From: an uncultured Bacteroidales bacterium
GTDB lineage: Bacteria; Bacteroidota; Bacteroidia; Bacteroidales; UBA932
Direction of reading: 5' to 3'
Assembly (NCBI GenBank): GCA_949286415.1
Contig: CASEBV010000012.1
Location: forward strand, 218,512-282,511
DNA: 64,000 bases
In this document: in pieces, positions 26,159-34,178 of the stretch
Position numbering within the stretch: the first letter of the stretch is position 1
Layout of the letters: every line of letters starts with the position of its first letter
The notes under the pieces: generated by a model
The model's database searches: none
Seen by the model: the letters and a program-made list of their open reading frames with translations, nothing else
What the model was told of the DNA's origin: nothing
Made by a program: the position numbers and the translations under genes

Positions 26159-27313
26159 ATGAAAAAAATCATTTCTTATATGGGAATCTTTACCGGTGCA
26201 TTAATGCTGACAGGGTGCGGCTCTCCACAGCCTTCAGTGCCGGCACAGGACGGGTCAAGGACAGACTTTGCCCTGACTTTTTTCAGAAACGCCGTGTCGG
26301 CTGAAGATGCCGATGCCAATGTGCTTGTGTCTCCGCTGAGTGCGGGTACGGCGCTCTCAATGCTTGCTGAAGGGGCGGAAGGCAGCACAAGAGAAGAACT
26401 TATGACAGCTCTCGGAGGAAAGACATTTTCCGGTGACGTCCTGCTCCCGGATTCCCTTGCAGATGTGCGCTCGGCCAATTCTGCGTGGCTGAGCTCCGGC
26501 TTTGAAGTCAAGGATGCATACAGGAATATGCTGGAGACCTCTTATTCTGCATGGATTCAGACAAAGGATTTCTCAGACCCGTCCACAAAGGATGCAATCA
26601 ATGCATGGTGCGCGGACAATACGGAGGGAAGGATAACCGAAATCGTGGACGAGATAAGTCCTGATATGGTCATGTTCCTTGTAAATGCCCTCTATTTCAA
26701 GGCTTCATGGCTTCATGAGTTTGACCAAAAGCGTACGGAAGACAAGATATTCCATGGTTCGGCAGGAGACAATGAAGTGTCCATGATGAATATTTCAGGG
26801 CGGTTCCGTTATGCGGAGCATGACGGCTCCCAACTCATTGAACTTCCATACAAAGGCCGGAAATATTCAATGCTTGTGGCTCTTCCTGCAGAAGGCATTG
26901 CCATGGACAAGGCCGTCGGCTGTCTTTCCGTATCCGCATATGAGGCTGCTCTTGAGGGACTTGAATACAGAAAGGTTGTCTTGTCACTGCCTAAATTCAA
27001 GTTTGACACGGACATGGTGCTCAATTCCGTGCTCATGAAGATGGGTGTCAGGAAAGCATTCGGTGCAGGGGCTGAATTAGGAGGCATTGCGGACGCTCCG
27101 GTGGCGGTGGACCAGGTAAGGCAGAAATGTTTTGTAGAAGTCAATGAGAGCGGCACCGAGGCTGCAGCCGTGACAAGCATCGGAGTACGCCTGACATCCG
27201 CTCCTCCCGTGGATATTCCTGTCGTGATGACTGTCGACAGGCCTTTCCTTTTTGCGATAGTCGACAATGAGGGTGACAATATCCTTTTTGTCGGAAGGGT
27301 GATGAATCTCTGA
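26159..27313 (+). CDS. Serpin-family protease inhibitor lipoprotein
   Basis: Suicide inhibitor of serine or cysteine proteases, anchored in the envelope. The signal sequence ends in the lipobox LTGC at Cys20. The serpin core follows over 40-384: NVLVSPLSAGTALSMLAEGA, ITEIVDEISPDMVMFLVNALYFKASW, and near the end the hinge ESGTEAAAVTS and the C-terminal DRPFLFAIVDNEGDNILFVGRV. Counting from the hinge puts the scissile bond in VRLTSAP, most simply after threonine or the leucine before it. Inhibitory hinge residues are intact, so it is probably active. A comparable lipoprotein serpin (miropin) is known from Tannerella forsythia. It is followed 42 bases later by the NamZ gene. Confidence 0.93.
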   Translation: MKKIISYMGIFTGALMLTGCGSPQPSVPAQDGSRTDFALTFFRNAVSAEDADANVLVSPLSAGTALSMLAEGAEGSTREELMTALGGKTFSGDVLLPDSLADVRSANSAWLSSGFEVKDAYRNMLETSYSAWIQTKDFSDPSTKDAINAWCADNTEGRITEIVDEISPDMVMFLVNALYFKASWLHEFDQKRTEDKIFHGSAGDNEVSMMNISGRFRYAEHDGSQLIELPYKGRKYSMLVALPAEGIAMDKAVGCLSVSAYEAALEGLEYRKVVLSLPKFKFDTDMVLNSVLMKMGVRKAFGAGAELGGIADAPVAVDQVRQKCFVEVNESGTEAAAVTSIGVRLTSAPPVDIPVVMTVDRPFLFAIVDNEGDNILFVGRVMNL

Positions 27314-27355
27314 CCAGGAATTGGGTGAATCTCTGATTTGAAGTTTTCCGGGCAA

Positions 27356-28666
27356 ATGCATAATATCGTGTCGAACATCGGTGCCGCTGCGGCCAGGATT
27401 CTCGTCCCGGCGGTCATTTCCATCCTGTCGTATTTTTCCATATCCGTTGAGGCGGAAGCCGGGACGCCGTCTTCTCACCCGGTCAAGACCGGTATTGAGG
27501 TCCTGCGGGACCGCAGATTTGAGGGGCTTGTCGGCAAGCGTGTGGGACTTGTGACCAATCCGAGCGGTGTGGACAGAGATCTGCGTTCGACAATAGACAT
27601 ACTGTACAATGCCCCGGGGGTGGATCTGGTGGCTCTTTACGGACCTGAACATGGGGTCCGCGGGGATGTATATGCCGGAGGCAAGGTCTCCGATTCGCGC
27701 GATGCCCTCACCGGCCTTCCCGTCTATTCCCTGTACGGCCCGACCAGAAAGCCGACTCCCGAGATGCTCCGCGGCATTGATGTCATGGTCTATGACATCC
27801 AGGACACCGGGGCGAGGTCATATACTTTCATCAGCACGATGGGGCTGGTCATGGAAGCCTGCGGGGAACTGGGCATAGAAGTCATGGTGCTGGACAGACC
27901 GAATCCTCTCGGAGGACTCAAGGTGGAGGGCAGTGTCGTGGAGCCTGGTTTTTTCTCATTCGTGAGCCAGTACAGGATACCTTATATATACGGCCTTACT
28001 CCGGGCGAGCTCGCCCTGCTCATCAATGCCGAAGGTCTCAACAGGGGGCAGACCGGAAAGCAGGAGCCTGCGAGATGCTCCCTGACCGTCATCCCGATGG
28101 AGGGATGGCGCCGTGACATGCTGTATCAGGATACGGGACTGCCGTGGGTGCTCCCGTCTCCGAATATACCGTACCAGACTTCACCCGTGTATTATTGTGC
28201 CGCCGGCATCTGCGGAGAGCTCTACGGCTTCCTGAATATCGGCATCGGATATACCCTCCCGTTTCAGGTCTTTGCCGAGGAATGGATTGACGCCCATAGA
28301 CTGAAGACTGAACTTGACAGCTATGACATTCCCGGGGTGGAATTCCGTACAATCTATTTCAAGCCATTGTCCGGCAGGACAGCAGGAAAACTCGTGCAGG
28401 GCGTGCAATACTTTTTCACTGATTACAAGGCCGCGCCTGTCACCCTTGTCCAGTTCTATGTTATGCAGGCGGTAGCAGCCCTCTATCCTGACAAAAGGCC
28501 GTTCGAGACAGCCACGGGAGTCGGCCTGTTCGACAAGGTATGCGGGTCTGACTACATCAGGAAAACATTCGGGCAGCGCTATCGGGTTTCCGACATAATC
28601 GGCTGGTGGCAGAAGGATGCCGAGGCATTCAGGGACCTCTCTTCGGCATATTATCTGTACAGATAG
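27356..28666 (+). CDS. namZ: DUF1343 / NamZ-type exo-beta-N-acetylmuramidase
   Basis: Secreted or periplasmic enzyme of the DUF1343 family, whose studied members (Bacillus NamZ) release terminal N-acetylmuramic acid from wall fragments. The 436-residue protein has an N-terminal hydrophobic signal (about 8-32). Typical blocks are KRVGLVTNPSGVDRD, ALYGPEHGVRGD, VYSLYGPTRKPTPEML, MVYDIQDTGARSYTFISTM, LDRPNPLGG and the late GEL-GYTLPFQVF region. ATG 27356 is chosen over TTG 27338. Together with the AmpG-like permease and the SpoIID fusion it forms a plausible peptidoglycan salvage set. Muramidase activity here is by homology only. Confidence 0.9.
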   Translation: MHNIVSNIGAAAARILVPAVISILSYFSISVEAEAGTPSSHPVKTGIEVLRDRRFEGLVGKRVGLVTNPSGVDRDLRSTIDILYNAPGVDLVALYGPEHGVRGDVYAGGKVSDSRDALTGLPVYSLYGPTRKPTPEMLRGIDVMVYDIQDTGARSYTFISTMGLVMEACGELGIEVMVLDRPNPLGGLKVEGSVVEPGFFSFVSQYRIPYIYGLTPGELALLINAEGLNRGQTGKQEPARCSLTVIPMEGWRRDMLYQDTGLPWVLPSPNIPYQTSPVYYCAAGICGELYGFLNIGIGYTLPFQVFAEEWIDAHRLKTELDSYDIPGVEFRTIYFKPLSGRTAGKLVQGVQYFFTDYKAAPVTLVQFYVMQAVAALYPDKRPFETATGVGLFDKVCGSDYIRKTFGQRYRVSDIIGWWQKDAEAFRDLSSAYYLYR

Positions 28667-28690
28667 TCCCGGGCCGGCTATGTTCCGGCA

Positions 28691-28779
28691 TGTAACAGAT
28701 TTGTAATTGTCTTAACCGTTTCTTTGCCATCCTTAACAATCCGGTAAGATTCCTTAACAATATTATAGAAAACCGTTAA
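28691..28779 (+). promoter_or_regulatory. Helically phased CTTAAC repeat array upstream of TonB receptor
   Basis: CTTAAC occurs at 28711, 28732 and 28753, and CGTTAA at 28774: four sites exactly 21 bases apart. Weaker related hexamers lie near the midpoints (TTTGTA region at 28701, GGTAAG at 28743) and TGTAAC stands at 28691. The array ends 22 bases before the promoter -7 element, so it covers the usual activator region. It resembles direct-repeat boxes of PhoB/PhoP-type response regulators. Confidence 0.6.
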
Positions 28780-28801
28780 AATATATTTCACTTCGCTCCG
28801 G

Positions 28802-28809
28802 TAATTTTG
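28802..28809 (+). promoter_or_regulatory. Promoter -7 element TAATTTTG for the TonB receptor gene
   Basis: Exact TAnnTTTG match 26 bases before ATG 28835, downstream of the CTTAAC array. No -33 TTTG is obvious, as expected for an activator-dependent promoter. Confidence 0.6.
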
Positions 28810-28834
28810 CCGCCGGATTGATAAAGTGAAATAT

Positions 28835-31660
28835 ATGGAGAAAAGGAAGAATACAGCAGGCCTCAGGAATACGACTCAGATGTTGTGTCTCATGATGTGC
28901 CTGATGACCGCTGCCGTCGGTCTGGCAGGAACAGGCCAGAATTGCCTTGCGGCAGAAGTTAAAGCCGCAGTTTCAGCGGAAAGAAAAGTTAAGGCGGCAG
29001 TATACGACATTATTTCCGGCGAGCCCCTCATCGGTGCCGGAGTCCTCATCCGGAACACGGCGACAGGGGCTGTGACTGACCTTGACGGGGCCTGTGAACT
29101 TGACCTTGGGAACGGAGAACATGTGCTGACAGTATCATATATAGGATATAAGCCGGCCACTGTTGCCGTGAATGTCTCAAGGAACGGAGTAAGCGCCACA
29201 AATGCCGGAAATCCGGATGAAGACGGCTCTTTTGTGTCGGTTGAGAACGGAATTGTCCGTATATCGATAGCTTCAGACGAGAGGGTGCTTGACAATGCGG
29301 TGGTCACTGCCAGGAAAAACCTGGAGTCCCTGCAGGCGCTCCAGAATGAACGCATTTCCTCAGGCTTCGCCATAGAGAACATGGGGGCGAAGGAGATGAG
29401 CATCAAGGGCATATCCAACGCCCAGGAAAGTGTTGCGAAACTTTCCGGCATCTCGATTGCCAGCGCCGGCCAGCTGATTGTCCGCGGACTCGGCGACAGA
29501 TACAGCACCACGACTCTCAACGGCCTCCCGATAGCTTCCCCTAATCCGGACAACAAGCTCATCCCGCTTGACATATTCCCGGCATCCACCATCCAGAACA
29601 TAACAGTGAGCAAGGTATACGAGGCAAGTTCATTTGCCGACTATTCCGGCGCACATGTGGACATCAGCACCAAGGAAGGCCAGAGCGAGGACTTCTTCAA
29701 CATATCGTTCTCCACCGGAGGATATTTCCACACCCTCGCCAATGATTTCTACAGGATGGACGGCAAGAGCCTCTTCCTGACCCCAAGACTTGACCCTACG
29801 GCAAATAATATAGCTTACAGTGACTTTGACGCATACTCGAAGTCAAAGGACATCTTCGGGACCTCATTCCGTACCTACAGGAGGAATCCTCTCCCAGACC
29901 TTGACGGCGGCATCGGCTTCGGCAAGAATTTCAAAGTCGGAGGCCAGACCTTCAGCCTGGTAGCTTCCGCCAGCATCAAGACAGGGGACGAGACCATGAC
30001 GGATGCATTCTACAGGACATATGAGGCCAGTTCCGAAGGCAGCATGCAGAGCGACTACAATTACAACAGCTACGGCCAGAAGATTGACATTGCGGCCCTC
30101 GTGGACCTGGACTATACGCTCCGGGAGAGCGACAACATCGGCATCACCGCTTTCTTCGCAAGAAATGCCAAGGACACACACCTTGACCGCCAGGGAATGG
30201 ACTATCAGGAGTCATACGACCTTGTCGGAAGCAATCAGGTGACACACATCTATACGCTTCAGAATTATCAGCTCTCGGGCCACCATGAAGTTGAAGACTG
30301 GCTCATCGACTGGGGTGCATCCTATACCATGACATCGAGCGATGAACCGGACAGAAGGCAGGTGATGTACCGCCGCGGAGCCGACGACCAGTGGTATTTC
30401 TTCAAGCTCAACCAGCAGGAGACCCAGAGATACTTCGGAAAACTCAATGAAAACGAGCTTGTAGCCGACATCAGGGCCACATACAATTTCAGCGAAGATG
30501 ACAGAATCCGCTTCGGCCTCACGGCCAAGGACAAGATAAGGACTTTCCGTTCCACAAGATTCTATTATGACGTCAAGGGAATCAACAATTCCATCTCTGA
30601 CTTCCACAACCCTGACGCATATCTCAATTTTGAAAATATCCAGAGCGGGCTCATCTCTGTGAACCGCAGCAAATATGACAGGGACCAGTATGATGCTTCA
30701 AATCTCATCGGGGCCGCCTTCGTGGAGACAGACCTGAAGTTTGGTGAAAAATGGTTCCTCAATGCAGGGCTCCGCGTGGAGGCAAGCCGTCAGAGCGTCG
30801 ACTACAATGACGATGTGGAGGACCTTACCCGCAATCTCGATGCCATCGACCTCTTCCCTGCTGTCAACATCAAATATGACCTTACGCGCAGAAGCATCTT
30901 CCGCCTTTCTCTTTCGAGGACAGTCACAAGGCCGTCATTCGTCGAAATGGCTCCGTTCCTCTATCAGGAGAGCTTCGGAGGGGCGCAGATACGAGGCAAT
31001 GAAGACCTGCAGAACGGCTACAACTACAATTTTGACCTCAAGTACGAATTTTTCGCCGAGAAAAACACCGACATGTTCTCCGTGACGGCATATTTCAAAT
31101 ATCTGGAAAACCCTATCGAGCGGACACAGAGACTTTCCGGCGGTGCCACGGAGCACTCTTTCCAGAATGCCGACAACGGGCTTGCGGCAGGAGTCGAGGT
31201 GGAATTCCGGAAGGAAATCGTGAAGGACCTCGCTGTCAGTGCAAATGCCTCCTACATGTACACCAATGTGATACTGCCGGAAGGAGGGGCCTACACCAAC
31301 CAGCAGCGCTCGCTCCAGGGAGCGTCCCCGTACCTCGCAAATGCTGACATCAGTTATACCCCGACTTTCAGAAACGGCTCCGGCCTCAGTCTTGCCCTCC
31401 TGTACAATCTCCAGGGCCCGAGGATACATGCGGTCGGCATCATGGGGCTCGGTGACGTGAAGCAGATGCCTCTCCATACTCTTGATTTTGCGGCAACCTA
31501 CAAGATCAACAGGCATTTCTCTGTCAAGATGGCATTCAACAATATGCTGAACTCCACAGTCAGGTTCAGACAGGACATCCCTAATGCCGGAAGGACGGTG
31601 GAAGTGGAGCAGTGGAGAATCGGCACCGGTTTCGAGGTCGGCATAAGCTGGTCCCTGTGA
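28835..31660 (+). CDS. TonB-dependent outer-membrane receptor
   Basis: Active importer in the outer membrane. The protein of 941 residues has a long signal peptide (to about 40), a CarboxypepD_reg-like beta domain (about 50-115, VKAAVYDIISGEPLIGAGVLIRNTATGAVTDLDG), a plug domain (about 150-270, ISNAQESVAKLSGISIASAGQLIVRGLGDRYSTTTLNGLPI) and a 22-strand barrel ending FEVGISWSL. It is not followed by a SusD gene, so it is not a glycan-utilisation SusC. The partner is a beta-helix lipoprotein 89 bases downstream. The promoter carries a phased repeat array suggesting tight control by a response regulator. The substrate is unknown; phosphate or a phosphorylated compound is only a guess from the array. 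Confidence 0.94.
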   Translation: MEKRKNTAGLRNTTQMLCLMMCLMTAAVGLAGTGQNCLAAEVKAAVSAERKVKAAVYDIISGEPLIGAGVLIRNTATGAVTDLDGACELDLGNGEHVLTVSYIGYKPATVAVNVSRNGVSATNAGNPDEDGSFVSVENGIVRISIASDERVLDNAVVTARKNLESLQALQNERISSGFAIENMGAKEMSIKGISNAQESVAKLSGISIASAGQLIVRGLGDRYSTTTLNGLPIASPNPDNKLIPLDIFPASTIQNITVSKVYEASSFADYSGAHVDISTKEGQSEDFFNISFSTGGYFHTLANDFYRMDGKSLFLTPRLDPTANNIAYSDFDAYSKSKDIFGTSFRTYRRNPLPDLDGGIGFGKNFKVGGQTFSLVASASIKTGDETMTDAFYRTYEASSEGSMQSDYNYNSYGQKIDIAALVDLDYTLRESDNIGITAFFARNAKDTHLDRQGMDYQESYDLVGSNQVTHIYTLQNYQLSGHHEVEDWLIDWGASYTMTSSDEPDRRQVMYRRGADDQWYFFKLNQQETQRYFGKLNENELVADIRATYNFSEDDRIRFGLTAKDKIRTFRSTRFYYDVKGINNSISDFHNPDAYLNFENIQSGLISVNRSKYDRDQYDASNLIGAAFVETDLKFGEKWFLNAGLRVEASRQSVDYNDDVEDLTRNLDAIDLFPAVNIKYDLTRRSIFRLSLSRTVTRPSFVEMAPFLYQESFGGAQIRGNEDLQNGYNYNFDLKYEFFAEKNTDMFSVTAYFKYLENPIERTQRLSGGATEHSFQNADNGLAAGVEVEFRKEIVKDLAVSANASYMYTNVILPEGGAYTNQQRSLQGASPYLANADISYTPTFRNGSGLSLALLYNLQGPRIHAVGIMGLGDVKQMPLHTLDFAATYKINRHFSVKMAFNNMLNSTVRFRQDIPNAGRTVEVEQWRIGTGFEVGISWSL

Positions 31661-31749
31661 CAATGGACATGGATTCATGACAGGAATGGACTTGTCAGAC
31701 AGATATAATGGGAAATACAGACATTAACAATATTAACCAATTTCCAAGT

Positions 31750-32922
31750 ATGAAAACAGTTAAAATTTTCGCGGCAGCCCTCGCTGCAATGGGCATGGCT
31801 GCATGTTTCACTTCATGTGAAAAAGACAATGGAAACGACGGCGGTGAAGCCGTAGTTCTTGAAGGCGGAGAAATCAGCGGCCGCTATTCACAGGATGTCA
31901 CTCTCAAGAAAGGGGAGTACAGACTTACGGGAAGCCTCCAGATGGAAGCCCCTGCAACTCTCACAATCGAGCCGGGCGTGACAATCACTTCTGAAGTTTC
32001 TGACGGGAAAATCATCTACATCCTTATCGAGCAGGGAGCCAAGATTATGGCAGAAGGAACAGAGTCAGAGCCTATCACCATGACTGCCGAGGACCGGAGG
32101 GCAGGTGCATGGGGCGGCCTCCACATCTGCGGATATGCCCACACCAATGCAGGAGAAGGCACAATGTCTGAAATCGGCGGCGCCCCTTACGGCGGCAGCA
32201 ACGACGCGGACAATTCCGGAAGCCTCCGTTATGTGCGCATCCAGTATTCAGGACTTGCCCTCGATTCAGAGCATGAGGCCAACGGCCTTTCCCTCTATGG
32301 CGTAGGAAACGGGACAAAGATTTCATATGTCCAGGTCATCGACGGTTCCGATGACGGCATCGAGTTCTTCGGCGGTTCAGCAAACATCGACCACTGCGTC
32401 GTGGAGAACTGCACCGACGACTCATTCGACTGGACTGAAGGCTGGAACGGAACAGCCGAGTACATCGTTGCATACCAGACAGTAGCCGAGTGCGACTGCC
32501 TCATGGAGTGCGACAACAACGGCGACAACAACGACGCCGCCCCGGTAGCCCATCCTACCATCCGCTACGCGACATTCGTCGGCAACAACAGTTCCGACAA
32601 CAAGAGAGGCCTCCGCTTCCGTGAGGGAACGCAGGTTACTCTCGAGTATGCCCTCGTTACCGGCAAGCCGAGCCCTGTCACTCTTGAGACTTCCCAGACA
32701 GTCGCCTCATTTGACAACGGCACATCTTCAATCAAGAATACCTATATATCAGGCGCGCTTGTGAATGAGGAAGGATCAGGCTATGACAACAGCGACTTCG
32801 TTGCGGCCGGCAACACTGCGAACTACAGCAGCTTCAACTTCACTTCAGGCTTTGTAGGCAAGGTGGGTCAGAGCGGGGCCGTTGATGCCTCCGACAACTG
32901 GACATCAGGCTGGACTCTCTAG
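31750..32922 (+). CDS. Beta-helix surface lipoprotein partner of the TonB receptor
   Basis: The 390-residue lipoprotein has a signal sequence with two possible lipidated cysteines (19 or 23; FTSC is the better lipobox). From about residue 45 onward it looks like a right-handed parallel beta-helix: repeated short strands with LTIEPGVTI, LRYVRIQYSG, ISYVQVIDGSDDGIEFFGG, IDHCVVENCTDDSFDW and TIRYATFVGNNSSDNKRGLRF. Several aspartate-rich turns could bind calcium. Such proteins often accompany TonB receptors in Bacteroidetes as surface substrate binders. It is followed by a clear terminator at 32949, closing the two-gene operon. The upstream in-frame ATG 31708 gives a poor signal peptide and is rejected. 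Confidence 0.85.
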   Translation: MKTVKIFAAALAAMGMAACFTSCEKDNGNDGGEAVVLEGGEISGRYSQDVTLKKGEYRLTGSLQMEAPATLTIEPGVTITSEVSDGKIIYILIEQGAKIMAEGTESEPITMTAEDRRAGAWGGLHICGYAHTNAGEGTMSEIGGAPYGGSNDADNSGSLRYVRIQYSGLALDSEHEANGLSLYGVGNGTKISYVQVIDGSDDGIEFFGGSANIDHCVVENCTDDSFDWTEGWNGTAEYIVAYQTVAECDCLMECDNNGDNNDAAPVAHPTIRYATFVGNNSSDNKRGLRFREGTQVTLEYALVTGKPSPVTLETSQTVASFDNGTSSIKNTYISGALVNEEGSGYDNSDFVAAGNTANYSSFNFTSGFVGKVGQSGAVDASDNWTSGWTL

Positions 32923-32948
32923 ATTTCACAAATATCAATTAATTCGCT

Positions 32949-32980
32949 GGGAGGACGACCGTGAGGCCGCCCTCCTTTTT
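32949..32980 (+). terminator. Terminator after the TonB receptor operon
   Basis: GGGAGG (32949-32954) pairs with CCCTCC (32970-32975) and inner bases extend the stem, followed by TTTTT. It ends 27 bases past the lipoprotein stop. Confidence 0.7.
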
Positions 32981-33028
32981 ATGTGCATTTTTATGTGTGT
33001 GTTTATGTGTTTTTTTTATGTGTGTTTT
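32976..33028. repeat. Low-complexity TTTATGTG repeats
   Basis: Four to five near copies of TTTTATGTG run from the terminator T-tract toward murI. They look like slippage products; no coding use. Confidence 0.5.
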
Positions 33029-33080
33029 GTACCTTTTTGTGCGGCAGGCATATTTTTGCGGAATTTACCGGATATTGGAT

Positions 33081-33088
33081 TAAATTTG
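33081..33088 (+). promoter_or_regulatory. Promoter -7 element TAAATTTG for murI
   Basis: Exact TAnnTTTG match only eight bases before the preferred murI ATG at 33097, implying a leader of a few nucleotides at most. Confidence 0.6.
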
Positions 33089-33096
33089 CATTTCCA

Positions 33097-33891
33097 ATGG
33101 CGACAATAGGAATATTTGACTCCGGGGCAGGCGGACTTTCCGTCTTCAGGGAGATTTTCAGGATTCTCCCCGGGGAAAACTATATCTACTGGTCTGACAA
33201 TGCCTTCTGTCCATATGGGGACAAGCCGCGGGAGTTCATAATAGACCGTGCCAGGGCAATCACGGACTTCATGCTTGAAAACGGGGCGGACATAATCGTC
33301 GTCGCCTGCAATACTGCCACCGCTGCAGCAATCAATGTCCTCAGGGCGGAATATCCCGTAAAATTCATAGGAATGGAACCCGCAGTCAAGCCTGCTGCTG
33401 CAATCACGCGCACCGGTGTGGTCGGTGTCCTGGCCACAGCCGGAACACTTGCCGGAGAGAAATACCATCTTGCCCTGTCCCGACTTGCGCCAGGGGTAAA
33501 GGTCGTAGAGCATGTCGGCCGAGGATTCGTGGAACTCGTCGAGAGCGGCGTCACATCAGGACCGCAGGCCGAGGCCGTAGTATCAGCCAGCCTTCAGCCC
33601 CTTCTTGATGCAGGCGCCGATGTCATTGTCCTCGGCTGCACCCATTATCCGTTTCTTTCGGATGTGATAAAAAAGATTGCAGGTCAGGAAGTTACAGTCA
33701 TTGACCCGGCTCCGGCAGTAGCCCGCCATCTTGCCGAGGTGATGCGGGAAGAAGGCCTGCTGCCTTCCTGCGGCACGCCGCCGGATGCCGGACGCCTGTC
33801 TTCTTGTGGAGAACTGCCGGCTAATGTCCGTCTGTTTTCGTCCGGCTCCCCTGAGACATTGCAGAAGCTTTTCAAGTCTCTGGCTGAATAA
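33097..33891 (+). CDS. murI: Glutamate racemase
   Basis: Makes D-glutamate for peptidoglycan, acting in the cytoplasm without cofactor. The 264-residue protein opens with the canonical TIGIFDSGAGGLSVFREI, with Asp8 and Ser9. The two catalytic cysteines are Cys71 in VACNTATA and Cys181 in LGCTHYPF. The final 40 residues (CGTPPDAGRLSSCGELPANVRLF) contain a short internal near-repeat that is probably an unstructured tail. The long upstream frame from 32983 runs through low-complexity T/G repeats and is rejected. The promoter element leaves almost no leader. It converges on the RND efflux operon across repeat copy B. Confidence 0.96.
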   Translation: MATIGIFDSGAGGLSVFREIFRILPGENYIYWSDNAFCPYGDKPREFIIDRARAITDFMLENGADIIVVACNTATAAAINVLRAEYPVKFIGMEPAVKPAAAITRTGVVGVLATAGTLAGEKYHLALSRLAPGVKVVEHVGRGFVELVESGVTSGPQAEAVVSASLQPLLDAGADVIVLGCTHYPFLSDVIKKIAGQEVTVIDPAPAVARHLAEVMREEGLLPSCGTPPDAGRLSSCGELPANVRLFSSGSPETLQKLFKSLAE

Positions 33892-33907
33892 ACGGTATAA
33901 TTGACAT

Positions 33908-34141
33908 TCTGCAGCGCGCCCGTTGGAGACCCAAAATGCTGTCCACCGGGCGCGGTTTTGTGGGTTTTTCGCGCCCGTCGGCATTTTGAAAATGCCATCG
34001 GCCACACTTTTGCGGGAAAATCGTGGCCGTCGGAGGCACTTTTACCTCTCCAACAGTCACGGCAGAACCGACTTTTAGGAGACACTGGCGCCTTCTTATT
34101 AAATTACGCCCGGTGGACATCGTTCTTTGTCCGCCGGGCGC
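33908..34141. repeat. Dispersed triple-hairpin repeat, copy B
   Basis: Fills the gap between the convergent murI and efflux genes. Hairpin 1 has arms 33915-33927 and 33942-33954, hairpin 2 centres on the GGCATTTT / AAAATGCC pair near 33980-33996, and hairpin 3 has arms around 34107-34119 and 34128-34140 (12 of 13 pairs). The first 128 bases align ungapped with copy A. The space between hairpins 2 and 3 is longer than in the other copies. Confidence 0.8.
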
Positions 34142-34178
34142 ACTTCTAAATTCTCCTGCTGTCCAAGCAGCTTCCCGT

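Noticed and set aside
32983..33096. Longer murI frame starting upstream in T/G-rich repeats
   Set aside because: The extra residues are hydrophobic low-complexity products of the repeats, and the promoter lies inside them.
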